A stretch of DNA of 64,000 nucleotides from DCFW01 sp963790715 (GCA_963790715.1 CAWBPN010000002.1:1-64000); one strand, 5' to 3'. Counted from the first letter of the stretch, positions 26,641-36,300 are shown. Notes: generated from the letters alone by a model not told the origin. Numbers and translations are program-made.

Positions 26641-27093
26641 ATGAAAGTTACTCCTATTAATATTAAGAACAGGCGCGCATCGTTTGATTACGAGTTTGTC
26701 GATTTGTATACGGCAGGAATTGTGCTTACAGGTACGGAAATTAAATCAATACGTTTGGGTAAGGCTAGCCTGGTGGATACGTTTTGTTATTTTGATAAAG
26801 GTGAGTTGTGGGTAAAGAACATGAATATATCGGAGTATTTTTATGGTTCGTATAATAACCACGTTGCGCGGCGTGAACGTAAATTGCTTTTGACGAAAAA
26901 GGAACTTGGCAAATTACAACGCACATCGCAGGACCCAGGCTTTACAATTGTACCGGTACGACTCTTCATTAATGAAAAGGGATTGGCAAAACTGGTGGTG
27001 GCGCTGGCTCGCGGTAAAAAAGAATATGATAAACGCCAGGCTATTAAGGAGCGTGACGAGAAACGCTATGTGGCAAGCTTTTTTAAAAAATAA
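26641..27093 (+). CDS. smpB: SsrA-binding protein SmpB
   Basis: SmpB carries tmRNA to stalled ribosomes in trans-translation. The 150-residue protein shows the OB-fold pattern INIKNRRASFDYEFVDLYTAGIVLTGTEIKSIR, KNMNISEYFYGSYNNHVARRERKLLLTKKEL, and the basic tail KKEYDKRQAIKERDEKR. The tmRNA gene itself is not in this window. It sits tightly between the Yip1 and metH genes. Confidence 0.97.
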   Translation: MKVTPINIKNRRASFDYEFVDLYTAGIVLTGTEIKSIRLGKASLVDTFCYFDKGELWVKNMNISEYFYGSYNNHVARRERKLLLTKKELGKLQRTSQDPGFTIVPVRLFINEKGLAKLVVALARGKKEYDKRQAIKERDEKRYVASFFKK

Positions 27094-27105
27094 TGCATAT
27101 CTCGG

Positions 27106-29847
27106 ATGAAGGCAACAATAGAGTCGTTAGTTAAGGAGAGGATCCTTATATTGGATGGCGCCATGGGTACTATGGTGCAGACATACGGATTAAAGGAAGA
27201 AGATTTCAGAGACGGGAGGTTTAAAGATATTCCGGGACAAATGAAAGGCAACAATGATATATTGTGCCTCACACGCCCGGATGTGATACAAGATATTCAT
27301 CGTCGCTATCTGGAAGCCGGAGCCGATGTTATCGAATCGAATACATTCAGTTCGAATGCCGTGTCTATGCAAGATTACCATGTAACCGACTATGTAACGG
27401 AGATGAATACCGCCGGTGTACGTTTGGCACGCGAAATGGCCGATAAATATACTGCTATAACACCTGATAAGCCTCGCTTTGTGGCCGGTTCGATAGGACC
27501 AACCAACAAAACGACTTCAATGAGTCCCGATGTAAATAATCCTGCTTTAAGGGCGTTGACCTTCGATGAATTGGCTGCCGCTTATGAGGAACAGGAAACA
27601 GCCATGTTGCTCGCAGGGGTTGATGCGCTGCTTATCGAGACAATATTCGATACGCTCAATGCCAAAGCTGCCATATATGCTGCCGTTGAGTCAATGAAGA
27701 AAACAGGTATTACGGTACCGATAATGTTGTCGGTGACTGTGGCTGATGTAAGCGGACGAACATTAAGCGGACAGACGCTGGATGCATTTCTTGCTTCGGT
27801 GCAGAATGCTCCTATCTTTTCCGTAGGTCTGAACTGTTCGTTCGGCGCAGCACAATTGAAACCGTTTCTTGCAGGATTGGCTGCACGTGCTCCATATTAC
27901 ATATCTGCATATCCTAATGCCGGATTACCAAACAGTCTCGGTCTGTATGATGAGACACCCGAACACATGGCTACCGAAATCAAGGAGTATGTTGATGAAG
28001 GGTTGGTTAATATTGTTGGCGGTTGCTGCGGTACCACCGATGCATTCATCGCCGAATATCCGGTCTTGGTTGCCGGTGCCAAGCCTCATATACCTGTCGG
28101 AAAGCCCGAATATATGTGGCTCTCGGGTTTGGAATTGTTTGAGATGAAGCCTGAGATTAAATTTATGAATATAGGTGAACGTTGCAATGTGGCAGGTTCG
28201 CGCAAGTTCCTTAAATTAATCAATGAAAAGAAATATGATGAGGCTCTGTCAATTGCCCGCAAGCAAGTGGAAGACGGAGCATTGGCTCTTGATATAAATA
28301 TGGACGACGGTTTGCTTGATGCAAAGCAGGAGATGGTGAACTTCTTAAACTTCATTGCCTCCGATCCGGATGTATGCCGCATACCGATGATGATAGATTC
28401 TTCAAACTTCGATGTAATAGAAGCCGGGTTGAAATGTGTACAAGGTAAGAGCATAGTAAATTCGATCTCTCTAAAGGAAGGCGAAGAAAAGTTTTTAGAG
28501 CATGCACGCGTTATTAAAGAGTTGGGCGCAGCCACAGTTGTGATGGCGTTTGACGAACAGGGGCAAGCTTCTACATACGAACGTAAAATAGAAATATGCG
28601 GAAGGGCTTATAAGTTGCTTTGCGAGAAGGTGGACTTCAACCCCAATGATATAATATTCGATCCGAATGTGCTGGCTATAGCCACAGGTATGGAAGAACA
28701 TAATAACTATGCAGTGAATTTCATCCGTGCTACGGCATGGATAAAGAAAAACTGTCCCGGTGCGCATGTGAGTGGCGGCGTAAGTAACTTATCATTCTCG
28801 TTCAGAGGGAACAACTATATCCGTCAGGCAATGCATGCAGTGTTTCTGTATCATGCAATTCAAGCCGGTATGGATATGGGCATCGTCAATCCTTCGTCAT
28901 CGGTGCTTTATAACGAGATACCTGCCGATCTGCTGAAGATTATTGAAGATGTAGTGCTTAACCGTCATCCGGATGCTGCTGAAATATTGATAGATGAAGC
29001 TGATAAATTGAAAGATGCCGGCACAGGCAAAGAATCGGTACAGAAAGATGCCTGGCGTGAAGCTTCAGTTGAAGAACGTTTAAAACATGCGTTGGTGAAA
29101 GGTATTATCGATTATCTTGAAACTGATTTGGCAGAAGCTGAAAAGAAGTATCCTAAGGCAGTGGATATTGTTGAAGGTCCGTTGATGGATGGCATGAATT
29201 ATGTAGGTGAGTTGTTCGGCTCGGGACGTATGTTTCTGCCTCAGGTTGTGAAAACCGCCCGGACTATGAAAGCTGCTGTAGCTATCCTGCAACCGTTGAT
29301 GGAAGTCGATAAGAAGACCGGTACGAAAAGCACAGGTAAGTTCCTTATTGCTACGGTTAAAGGAGATGTTCACGATATAGGCAAGAATATAGTCAGTGTG
29401 GTTTTGGCTTGTAACGGTTATGATGTTATTGATCTTGGCGTAATGGTGCCGGCTGAGAAAATTGTGGAAACGGCCGTTAAAGAGCATGTGGATATGATAG
29501 GATTAAGCGGGTTGATTACTCCGTCGTTGGAAGAAATGACACATGTGGCCGGTGAATTGGAAAAGGCAAATGTTCATGTGCCGTTGATGATTGGAGGAGC
29601 TACAACGTCAAAATTGCATACGGCATTGAAGATCGCTCCGGCTTATCCTCATGGAGTGGTGGTCTACCAAAAAGATGCCGCACAGAATGTGGTATCTGCA
29701 TCAAAGCTTATGAATCCGCAAACACACGATAAGTTCATTACTGAATTACAGGCTGAATATGCTGCCTTGCGCAAACATCATGCAGAAAAGAAAGCGGCTA
29801 CTGTTTCTATAGAAGAGGCAAGAAAAAAGAAGTTGAATTTATTCTGA
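27106..29847 (+). CDS. metH: Cobalamin-dependent methionine synthase, lacking the activation domain
   Basis: MetH transfers methyl from methyltetrahydrofolate via cobalamin to homocysteine. Three of the four domains are complete in 913 residues. The homocysteine domain has zinc Cys in GLNCSFGAAQ (about 242) and GGCCGTTDA (about 306). The folate (pterin-binding) domain starts about 345 (NIGERCNVAGSRKF). The B12 cap and binding domain carries DVHDIG near 754, where His is the lower cobalt ligand. The AdoMet reactivation domain (about 330 residues in E. coli) is absent: the protein ends in ARKKKLNLF and the next gene is convergent. A separate activation protein elsewhere is expected, as in other Bacteroidales. 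Confidence 0.95.
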   Translation: MKATIESLVKERILILDGAMGTMVQTYGLKEEDFRDGRFKDIPGQMKGNNDILCLTRPDVIQDIHRRYLEAGADVIESNTFSSNAVSMQDYHVTDYVTEMNTAGVRLAREMADKYTAITPDKPRFVAGSIGPTNKTTSMSPDVNNPALRALTFDELAAAYEEQETAMLLAGVDALLIETIFDTLNAKAAIYAAVESMKKTGITVPIMLSVTVADVSGRTLSGQTLDAFLASVQNAPIFSVGLNCSFGAAQLKPFLAGLAARAPYYISAYPNAGLPNSLGLYDETPEHMATEIKEYVDEGLVNIVGGCCGTTDAFIAEYPVLVAGAKPHIPVGKPEYMWLSGLELFEMKPEIKFMNIGERCNVAGSRKFLKLINEKKYDEALSIARKQVEDGALALDINMDDGLLDAKQEMVNFLNFIASDPDVCRIPMMIDSSNFDVIEAGLKCVQGKSIVNSISLKEGEEKFLEHARVIKELGAATVVMAFDEQGQASTYERKIEICGRAYKLLCEKVDFNPNDIIFDPNVLAIATGMEEHNNYAVNFIRATAWIKKNCPGAHVSGGVSNLSFSFRGNNYIRQAMHAVFLYHAIQAGMDMGIVNPSSSVLYNEIPADLLKIIEDVVLNRHPDAAEILIDEADKLKDAGTGKESVQKDAWREASVEERLKHALVKGIIDYLETDLAEAEKKYPKAVDIVEGPLMDGMNYVGELFGSGRMFLPQVVKTARTMKAAVAILQPLMEVDKKTGTKSTGKFLIATVKGDVHDIGKNIVSVVLACNGYDVIDLGVMVPAEKIVETAVKEHVDMIGLSGLITPSLEEMTHVAGELEKANVHVPLMIGGATTSKLHTALKIAPAYPHGVVVYQKDAAQNVVSASKLMNPQTHDKFITELQAEYAALRKHHAEKKAATVSIEEARKKKLNLF

Positions 29848-30600
29848 TGTCAATTCCAATCCGTCGTAGGCAAAGTGTACATGCGGAGGTAGAAGTTTTT
29901 CTGTCTCAGCCTGCAACCCTATTTGGTGATTCATGTGTATGAAATATGTTTCTTTCGGTTTGAGATGTTCTACTACTTTCAATGCCTCGGACAGTGATTG
30001 ATGAGTGTCGTGCGGTTCGAAGCGAAGCGCATTCATGATTAGTAAATCCAACCCTTTCAATAATTTAGCCGTGACATCGGGCATGGTTTTCATATCTGTG
30101 ATATATGCAGTATTGCCGATACGAAATCCCAATATAGGTAGTTTACCATGCATTATTCGCAAAGGCATAATCTCAATTCCTTTTATATAAAAAGGTGTAC
30201 CGGGTGCAATTGAATGCAGTGATAGTTTAGGTATACCGGGATATTTATTATCTTCGAAGCAATAAGGCATCCTACGCATCAATCGTACAGCCGTGTATTC
30301 TTCGGCATAAACTGTTACGTGGTGGTGACGCGTAAAGGGGCGCAAATCATCGATGCCGCCGACATGGTCATAATGTTCATGAGTGATAAGTACCCCGTCG
30401 ATAGGTTTGAACGGTACTTTCATTATTTGTTGACGAAAGTCTGGTCCGCAGTCTAAAAGTATTTGCGTGTCATCCTGTTCTAGAAGAGCTGAACAACGCA
30501 GGCGGTTATCATGCGGATCGGCAGAGGTACACACCGGACATGTGCAACCTATCTCAGGTACGCCTGTAGATGTTCCGCTTCCTAATATCGTTATTTTCAT
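29839..30600 (-). CDS. PhnP-like metallo-beta-lactamase-fold hydrolase
   Basis: An MBL-fold hydrolase of 253 residues. It has the N-terminal Cys cluster GCTCPVCTSADPHDNRLRCSALL typical of PhnP-like phosphodiesterases, and metal-binding THEHYDHVGGIDDLR. IMHGKLPILGFRIGN and YITDMKT are later family blocks. The physiological substrate is unknown. It overlaps the metH end by nine bases on the other strand and follows murB with one base between. Confidence 0.85.
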   Translation of the reverse strand: MKITILGSGTSTGVPEIGCTCPVCTSADPHDNRLRCSALLEQDDTQILLDCGPDFRQQIMKVPFKPIDGVLITHEHYDHVGGIDDLRPFTRHHHVTVYAEEYTAVRLMRRMPYCFEDNKYPGIPKLSLHSIAPGTPFYIKGIEIMPLRIMHGKLPILGFRIGNTAYITDMKTMPDVTAKLLKGLDLLIMNALRFEPHDTHQSLSEALKVVEHLKPKETYFIHMNHQIGLQAETEKLLPPHVHFAYDGLELTSE

Positions 30601-30601
30601 C

Positions 30602-31612
30602 TTATTGAATTACATTTACTTCTGGATGAATTTCTATTCCGAATTTATCTTTTACCGCTTTACATACCGTGTCTGATAATCTTAATATATCGGCACCGGT
30701 GGCTCCACCCAGGTTTACAAGCACCAAGGCCTGTTTGTTGTGAACTGCTGCTGTGCCTAGTGCTTTGCCTTTCCAGCCGCATTGGTCTATCATCCACCCT
30801 GCCGGGACTTTCACTCCTGAGGGCAAGTCATAATGAGGTGCATCAGGAAAGCGTTGTTGCAACTGTGCAAAAGCTTCGTGTGAAATGATCGGATTCATAA
30901 AAAAACTGCCTGCATTACCTTGAACTTTAGGGTCGGGTAGCTTGCTTTGGCGTATGTTGATGACAGCCTGGCGAATATTTATTAAATTGACTCCGTCAAA
31001 CTTTTCGAGTTCTTTCTTAATGTTGCCGTATTCGCAATTATAGTCGGGTTGTTTGCTTAAGCAGTATGTGACGTAAGTGATAAAATATCGTCCCTTAAGT
31101 TGATTCTTGAAAGCACTTTGGCGGTATGTATAATGGCACTCTTCGTTACTGAACGAATGTTCTTCACTGTTGTTCACGCTTATTGCATCCACCTTATATA
31201 TAAGGTCTTTCACTTCTGCACCGTATGCTCCGATGTTTTGTACTGCACTTGCACCAACTTCGCCCGGAATAAGTGAAAGGTTTTCTGCGCCATATAACGA
31301 ATGATCTACACAATATGCAACAAAATCATCCCATATAACTCCCGAACCTGCACGCAACCAAATATGATTGTCATCTTCTTCGACTTTCGTAATTCCTTTT
31401 ATGGCCGAATGGAAGATAATACCCGAGTAGTTGCACGTGAAGAGCAGGTTACTGCCTTCACCGATATGTAAGTGTTTTGTCTTTGACAAATCAGTTGCAG
31501 CAAGAACGTCTCTCAGTTCTTCTACTGAAGTATATTCCACAAAACGGTCGGCAAACACATTAAAACCGAAAGTGTTGTGAGATAAAAGGGAGTAATTACA
31601 TTGGTCGATCAT
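30602..31612 (-). CDS. murB: UDP-N-acetylenolpyruvoylglucosamine reductase
   Basis: MurB reduces the enolpyruvyl group with NADPH to form UDP-MurNAc, the second committed step of peptidoglycan synthesis. The 336-residue protein shows LHIGEGSNLLFT (FAD), IPGEVGASAVQNIGAYGAEV, YRQSAFK and NAGSFFMNP, where Ser is the proton donor. It resembles the E. coli type I form by length and C-terminal region. It lies three bases after the preceding lipoprotein gene, so the two are co-transcribed. Confidence 0.95.
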   Translation of the reverse strand: MIDQCNYSLLSHNTFGFNVFADRFVEYTSVEELRDVLAATDLSKTKHLHIGEGSNLLFTCNYSGIIFHSAIKGITKVEEDDNHIWLRAGSGVIWDDFVAYCVDHSLYGAENLSLIPGEVGASAVQNIGAYGAEVKDLIYKVDAISVNNSEEHSFSNEECHYTYRQSAFKNQLKGRYFITYVTYCLSKQPDYNCEYGNIKKELEKFDGVNLINIRQAVINIRQSKLPDPKVQGNAGSFFMNPIISHEAFAQLQQRFPDAPHYDLPSGVKVPAGWMIDQCGWKGKALGTAAVHNKQALVLVNLGGATGADILRLSDTVCKAVKDKFGIEIHPEVNVIQ

Positions 31613-31615
31613 ATA

Positions 31616-32476
31616 TTAATTGCTTATATCTTCATATTTGTAAAATTGCCATGTATGTCCTATCCGTCGGAAGAATAGGGTATAACCATTTCCGGCATTT
31701 TGTCCTTTTACGCAAAGGATTTTAGTTGCTGAGTCGTTACGGTTCGTTTGGCCGTAATTGATATTTGACAAAGTTTCCTTAGGTAAAAATATTTTCCATG
31801 CAACCCACTGATTAATGTCCATGGTCGTAGTTAGTATGGCAAAATCATCATCCGGGTCGTTAGTGACATACGTTATCGGTTCGTGAGTTCGTGAGTGTTG
31901 AAAAGCACTGTCATTTGCAAATTTATAGAAGAATTTGAAGAAATTCTCGTCGTCACTGGATGTTATATTATGCAGATTTATTGATTGCAGTGTCCACGCT
32001 CCGGTCTTTTTGCGCTTAAAATTGTATTCTTGAATTTTACCTGTTCGTAAGTATATCCATTCGAATTGAGCCTGTCTTAATCCGCTGTGTTGTCCCTGCA
32101 ATTCCGACTCACGGTCAAACAACATGGTGTAATACGGTCTTTTGTAAAACAAACGGTCGAATTTCCAAAATTCTTTTTGAATCTTGGTAACTTTATTGTT
32201 GTTTACAAATGTCAGAGGAAATTCGATTCGCAACATCTGCATCCTCTTGTTGTTGGCAAATGAGTAAAGGAAATCATCAAAAGATCTGTCGATTTTGGTA
32301 GGCTTTACAGATATCTCTGTTGAGTCTTCTTTAATGGAATCTTCAACTTCAGCAGAAGTATCTGTCTTTTCAGTTAGGTTTTTAAAAGAATTAGATTCTT
32401 TCTTTTTGTTCCCATTTTTGCATGAAGAACAAATTACCAGTAAAATAATTAAAGAAGCACAAATTAATTTTCTCAT
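31616..32476 (-). CDS. Lipoprotein of unknown function
   Basis: A 286-residue lipoprotein with lipobox LVICSSC (Cys19). The first 50 residues after it are Lys/Glu/Ser-rich and act as a linker. The remaining domain (RSFDDFLYSFANNKRMQMLRIEFPL ... HTWQFYKYEDISN) looks like DUF4348-type proteins of Bacteroides, known only from sequence. It starts the operon with murB and the MBL hydrolase; the promoter's TACCTTTG box (32504-32497) lies inside the preceding terminator. Confidence 0.7.
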   Translation of the reverse strand: MRKLICASLIILLVICSSCKNGNKKKESNSFKNLTEKTDTSAEVEDSIKEDSTEISVKPTKIDRSFDDFLYSFANNKRMQMLRIEFPLTFVNNNKVTKIQKEFWKFDRLFYKRPYYTMLFDRESELQGQHSGLRQAQFEWIYLRTGKIQEYNFKRKKTGAWTLQSINLHNITSSDDENFFKFFYKFANDSAFQHSRTHEPITYVTNDPDDDFAILTTTMDINQWVAWKIFLPKETLSNINYGQTNRNDSATKILCVKGQNAGNGYTLFFRRIGHTWQFYKYEDISN

Positions 32477-32496
32477 ATTCCTCTTAAAAAATCGTG

Positions 32497-32532
32497 CAAA
32501 GGTACATCTTTTTTAGATAAAAAAGATGTACC
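32497..32532 (-). terminator. Terminator overlapping the next promoter
   Basis: A perfect 14-base stem (32532-32519 with 32514-32501, loop ATCT) follows the DUF3127 gene. The 3' arm ends in TACC, which is also the beginning of a TACCTTTG -7 box (32504-32497) for the following lipoprotein gene. Confidence 0.75.
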
Positions 32533-32545
32533 GTAAGTAAATTTT

Positions 32546-32914
32546 TTAGAAGGGCAAATCATCCGCACCGTCGGTTTGGGTGAATTGCGGAGCTTCGGGA
32601 GCGGCAGGTTGAGCAGGTGCAGCTTCATCATTAATTGAAGCAACATTGCGATCCACTTTCCATGCCCGTATGGTGTTGTACCATCTTCCTTGATATTCAT
32701 GAGCATCTATGTCAAAAGATGCAGTCAATATTTCACCTTCCTTAATAGCAAATTGATTAATTTTATCACTTCCGAATACGTTGAAGCAGACGTGCTTTGG
32801 ATATTGTTCATCGGTCTCCAATACGTAATCCTGGCTCTGCCATTCGTTTCCTGAAGATTTACTTGTTCCTTGTCTTAACTCACACACTCTGATAATCTTT
32901 CCGGTTATTTCCAT
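32546..32914 (-). CDS. DUF3127 OB-fold protein with SSB-like acidic tip
   Basis: A 122-residue protein. The first 90 residues (EITGKIIRVCELRQGTSKSSGNEWQSQDYVLET... NTIRAWKVDRN) match the DUF3127 family, an OB-fold resembling single-stranded DNA-binding proteins. A Pro/Ala/Gln linker leads to the end DGADDLPF, close to the DDIPF tip with which SSB recruits repair and replication partners. The ATG at 32914 is chosen because it begins the conserved domain (MEITGKI). Confidence 0.85.
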   Translation of the reverse strand: MEITGKIIRVCELRQGTSKSSGNEWQSQDYVLETDEQYPKHVCFNVFGSDKINQFAIKEGEILTASFDIDAHEYQGRWYNTIRAWKVDRNVASINDEAAPAQPAAPEAPQFTQTDGADDLPF

Positions 32915-33010
32915 ATTAGTTACAATTATTTTATTGGTGCGAAAATACAACTTTTTATTGTTTTCAACTAACATTTTTCTTTTTTCTTTATTAAAACAAG
33001 TACGTTTATA

Positions 33011-33041
33011 TTGGTGAGATTATTCTTTTTATTTATCTTTG
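33011..33041 (+). promoter_or_regulatory. Promoter of dnaN
   Basis: TTG (33011-33013) and TATCTTTG (33034-33041) are 20 bases apart, 57 bases before the dnaN ATG. Confidence 0.75.
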
Positions 33042-33097
33042 TCAGTCAAAATGATATGAAGTGATGAATGAAGAAATAAATTAAAATAATTATATAT

Positions 33098-34222
33098 ATG
33101 AAATTTGTTGTATCAAGTACGGCTTTGTATAGTCACATTTCTGCCATCAGTCGCGTAATCAACTCAAAAAACGCTCTCCCTATTTTGGATTGCTTTTTAT
33201 TCGAAATAAAAGGAAGCAAATTATTTATTACGGCTTCAGATGGAGAAATTGCTATGAAGACGGGGGTGGAAATAACCGATAGTGATGCTGAAGGCGATAT
33301 TTGTTATGTTGCTAAAAATATGCTGGATTCTTTGAAGGAGCTTAGTGAGCGTCCGTTAACCTTCAAAATAAATATGGAAACACTTGAGACTGAAATAAAT
33401 TACCAAAACGGTAAATATAATATAATAGGTCAGAGTGCCGACGTTTTCCCGCGAATGGTTCCATCTGAAGGTGATAAAATGGTAGTGAAATTGCCTGATG
33501 CCGTGTTTGCAGAAGGTATAAATACAACATTATTCGCTGCGGCAAATGATGAATTGCGCCCGGTAATGAATGGTGTATATTTTGATATCAAACCCGATTG
33601 TCTTACGTTCGTGGCTTCTGATGGTCACAAGCTGGTTCGCGACAGGGCTTTATCAGTTAAATCTGAACAGGAGGGAACTTTTATTTTACCTCAAAAACCG
33701 TCTGCATTGTTGAAGGCTTTGTTGCCTAAAGACGATGATGAAGCTGAAATTGCTTTTGATGCACGTAATGTTGTGGTTAAGTTTTCCGATTACACACTAA
33801 TATGCAGGTTGGTTGAAGGCCATTATCCTAATTATAATTCGGTTATCCCTACTAATAATTCACAAAAGGTTGTAATCGACCGTTTGTCTATTCTGGGGGC
33901 TTTGAAACGCGTATCCGTGTTCTCAAGCCAAAGCAGCAATTTGATAAAGCTTAGTCTTGAACCGGGGCAATTGAATCTGTCGGCACAAGATGTGGATTTT
34001 TCGACGTCTGCTGAGGAAACGGTCGTTTGCGATTATAATGGCATTCCTTTAAATATAGGCTTCAAATCTACATTCTTAGTGGAAATAATGAGTAATATTC
34101 CTGCTGAAAACGTAGAAATTCAATTGTCCGATTCTTCGCGTCCCGGTGTTATTGTGCCTGTAGAACAGAAAAAGGACAATGATTTGTTGATGTTGATTAT
34201 GCCTATGATGCTTAATGATTAA
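33098..34222 (+). CDS. dnaN: DNA polymerase III subunit beta (sliding clamp)
   Basis: The ring-shaped processivity clamp of the replicase. The 374-residue protein has three repeated clamp folds: MKFVVSSTALYSHISAISRVI at the start, ELRPVMNGVYFDIKPDCLTFVASDGHKLVRD (middle) and a C-terminal VEIMSNIPAENVEIQLSD ... LLMLIMPMMLND, matching the usual VMPM(R)L end. It is not beside dnaA here. It starts a plus-strand run of a DnaQ-like exonuclease, coaBC and recN, typical of Bacteroidales. Confidence 0.97.
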   Translation: MKFVVSSTALYSHISAISRVINSKNALPILDCFLFEIKGSKLFITASDGEIAMKTGVEITDSDAEGDICYVAKNMLDSLKELSERPLTFKINMETLETEINYQNGKYNIIGQSADVFPRMVPSEGDKMVVKLPDAVFAEGINTTLFAAANDELRPVMNGVYFDIKPDCLTFVASDGHKLVRDRALSVKSEQEGTFILPQKPSALLKALLPKDDDEAEIAFDARNVVVKFSDYTLICRLVEGHYPNYNSVIPTNNSQKVVIDRLSILGALKRVSVFSSQSSNLIKLSLEPGQLNLSAQDVDFSTSAEETVVCDYNGIPLNIGFKSTFLVEIMSNIPAENVEIQLSDSSRPGVIVPVEQKKDNDLLMLIMPMMLND

Positions 34223-34235
34223 GTGAATTTATATT

Positions 34236-35012
34236 ATGGCAAAACTTAATTTGAAAAAGCCTATCATTTTCTTTGATTTGGAAACGACAGGTACTAATAT
34301 TATAAAAGATAGAATAGTAGAAATTTGTTATCTGAAAGTATCTCCTAACGGTAATGATGAAGCAAAAACAATGCGCATCAATCCCGGGATGCATATACCG
34401 GAAGAATCGACGGCTATACACCATATAACTGATGAAGATGTGGCAGACTGCCCTACATTTAAGGAAGTTGCCAAAAGTGTAGCTAATGATTTTATGGGAT
34501 GTGATATCGGCGGTTTTAACAGCAATCGTTTTGACGTACCTTTGTTGGCGGAAGAGTTTCTGAGAGCCGATGAAGATATAGATTTAGGCAAGCATAAGTT
34601 TGTGGATGTACAAGTGATATTCCATAAAAAAGAGCAACGTACTTTATCGGCTGCTTATCTTTTTTACTGCAATAAAGACTTGTCGGATGTAGCTCATTCG
34701 GCAGAAGGTGATACGCGTGCCACTTATGAAGTGTTGAAAGCTCAGCTGGACAAATATCCAGATTTGGAAAACAATATCGACTTTTTATCAGATTATTCAA
34801 GTTTTAATGATAATGTGGATTTTGCTGGCCGTATGATATATAATGAAAAAGGTGTGGAAGTATTTAATTTCGGAAAATATAAAGGTGTACCGGTATTGGA
34901 TGTTCTTCACCGTGACCCTGGGTATTATTCGTGGATACTGAACAGCGATTTCACTTTGAATACGAAAGCCATGCTGACAAAAATAAAACTTCGCGAGTTA
35001 ACGAATAAATAA
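34236..35012 (+). CDS. DnaQ-like 3'-5' exonuclease
   Basis: A DEDDh exonuclease of 258 residues. ExoI is FFDLETTGTN with the Asp and Glu, ExoII GFNSNRFDVPLL and ExoIII HSAEGDTRATYEVL with the His and Asp. A short extra domain at the end (FNFGKYKGVPVLDVLHRDPGYYSWIL) is the quorum-like FGKYKG motif also seen in other bacterial exonucleases. It may be the proofreading subunit or a separate repair exonuclease; placement 13 bases behind dnaN supports a replication link. Confidence 0.88.
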   Translation: MAKLNLKKPIIFFDLETTGTNIIKDRIVEICYLKVSPNGNDEAKTMRINPGMHIPEESTAIHHITDEDVADCPTFKEVAKSVANDFMGCDIGGFNSNRFDVPLLAEEFLRADEDIDLGKHKFVDVQVIFHKKEQRTLSAAYLFYCNKDLSDVAHSAEGDTRATYEVLKAQLDKYPDLENNIDFLSDYSSFNDNVDFAGRMIYNEKGVEVFNFGKYKGVPVLDVLHRDPGYYSWILNSDFTLNTKAMLTKIKLRELTNK

Positions 35013-35040
35013 AACAGGTCGGCAAACAAAGAAAAGAATT

Positions 35041-36240
35041 ATGATGAAGTTGGATGGCAAGAAGATTGTATTGGGTATTACAGGTAGCATAGCCGCATAT
35101 AAAGCTGCTGTTTTGGCACGGCTTTTTATAAAGGAAGGTGCCGAAGTACAGGTGGTTATTACACCTTCCGGGAAGGAGTTTATTACACCTGTAACATTGT
35201 CGGCACTCACAAGCAAACCTGTAATCTCGGAATTCTTTAACCAGCGCGACGGTTCATGGCATAGTCATGTGGATTTGGGACTTTGGGCGGATGCTATGGT
35301 CATAGCTCCTGCAACAGCTGCGACCATCGGCAAGATGGCGAACGGTGTTGCCGACAACATGCTGGTAACTACTTACCTTAGCATGAAAGCTCCAGTGTTC
35401 ATCGTACCTGCAATGGATCTTGACATGTATGCGCATCCTTCAACCAAACGTAATTTGGATTTACTCCGTTCTTATGGTAATTTCATTATCGAACCGACTT
35501 CGGGTGAACTTGCGAGTCACCTTGTAGGCAAAGGACGCATGGAAGAACCGGAAGAAATTGTTAAAGTTGTGGAGGCCTTTTTCGCTTCTGACAACGATTT
35601 GAATGGAAAGAAGATATTGGTAACTGCCGGACCTACTTATGAAAAGATTGATCCGGTGCGGTTTATCGGGAACTATTCTTCCGGCAAAATGGGTTTTGCA
35701 TTAGCAGCAGATTGTGCAAAACGCGGTGCTGAAGTGACACTGATTACAGGATCGGTGCAATTGCCTACGCCTGAAGGTCGGATTCACCGCTATGATGTGG
35801 AGTCGGCATCAGAAATGAAAACTCTGGCAGAAAAATATTTCCCTGAGATGGATGCGGCTATTCTATCGGCTGCCGTAGCCGATTTTACTCCTGAAAGCGT
35901 TTCCGATAAGAAAATAAAACGGGGTAAGTCGGATTTGGAACTGCACTTGAAGCCTACTGCCGATATTGCAGCAATACTGGGCGGAATGAAAACCTCAAAA
36001 CAACGACTTATCGGCTTTGCTTTGGAAACAAATGATGAAATGAACCATGCATTGGATAAATTGGTGCGCAAGAATTTTGATTTTATTATTCTTAATTCGC
36101 TACGCGACAATGGTGCAGGTTTCAAATGCGATACGAATAAAGTGACGATACTAAGCAGCCGTGGTCAACAAGAATTTCCGCTAAAACCCAAAAAGGAGGT
36201 TGCGGCGGACATAGTAAATGAATTGGTTTCTATATTGTAA
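35041..36240 (+). CDS. coaBC: Bifunctional phosphopantothenoylcysteine synthetase/decarboxylase
   Basis: CoaBC joins cysteine to phosphopantothenate and decarboxylates the product, in coenzyme A synthesis. The N-terminal flavin domain (CoaC) has GITGSIAAYKA, WHSHVDLGLWADAMVIAPATAATIGKMANGVADN with the active-site His, and PAMDLDMY. The C-terminal CoaB half (from about 190) has KILVTAGPTYEKIDPVRFIGNYSSGKMG, AAVADF and IGFALET, with KIKR for CTP/substrate contact. Length 399 is normal. Confidence 0.96.
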   Translation: MMKLDGKKIVLGITGSIAAYKAAVLARLFIKEGAEVQVVITPSGKEFITPVTLSALTSKPVISEFFNQRDGSWHSHVDLGLWADAMVIAPATAATIGKMANGVADNMLVTTYLSMKAPVFIVPAMDLDMYAHPSTKRNLDLLRSYGNFIIEPTSGELASHLVGKGRMEEPEEIVKVVEAFFASDNDLNGKKILVTAGPTYEKIDPVRFIGNYSSGKMGFALAADCAKRGAEVTLITGSVQLPTPEGRIHRYDVESASEMKTLAEKYFPEMDAAILSAAVADFTPESVSDKKIKRGKSDLELHLKPTADIAAILGGMKTSKQRLIGFALETNDEMNHALDKLVRKNFDFIILNSLRDNGAGFKCDTNKVTILSSRGQQEFPLKPKKEVAADIVNELVSIL

Positions 36241-36300
36241 AAGACATGAAGATGTGGATATGTATCATATCATCATTGAATAAAGTCAAATCCGAGTGAT

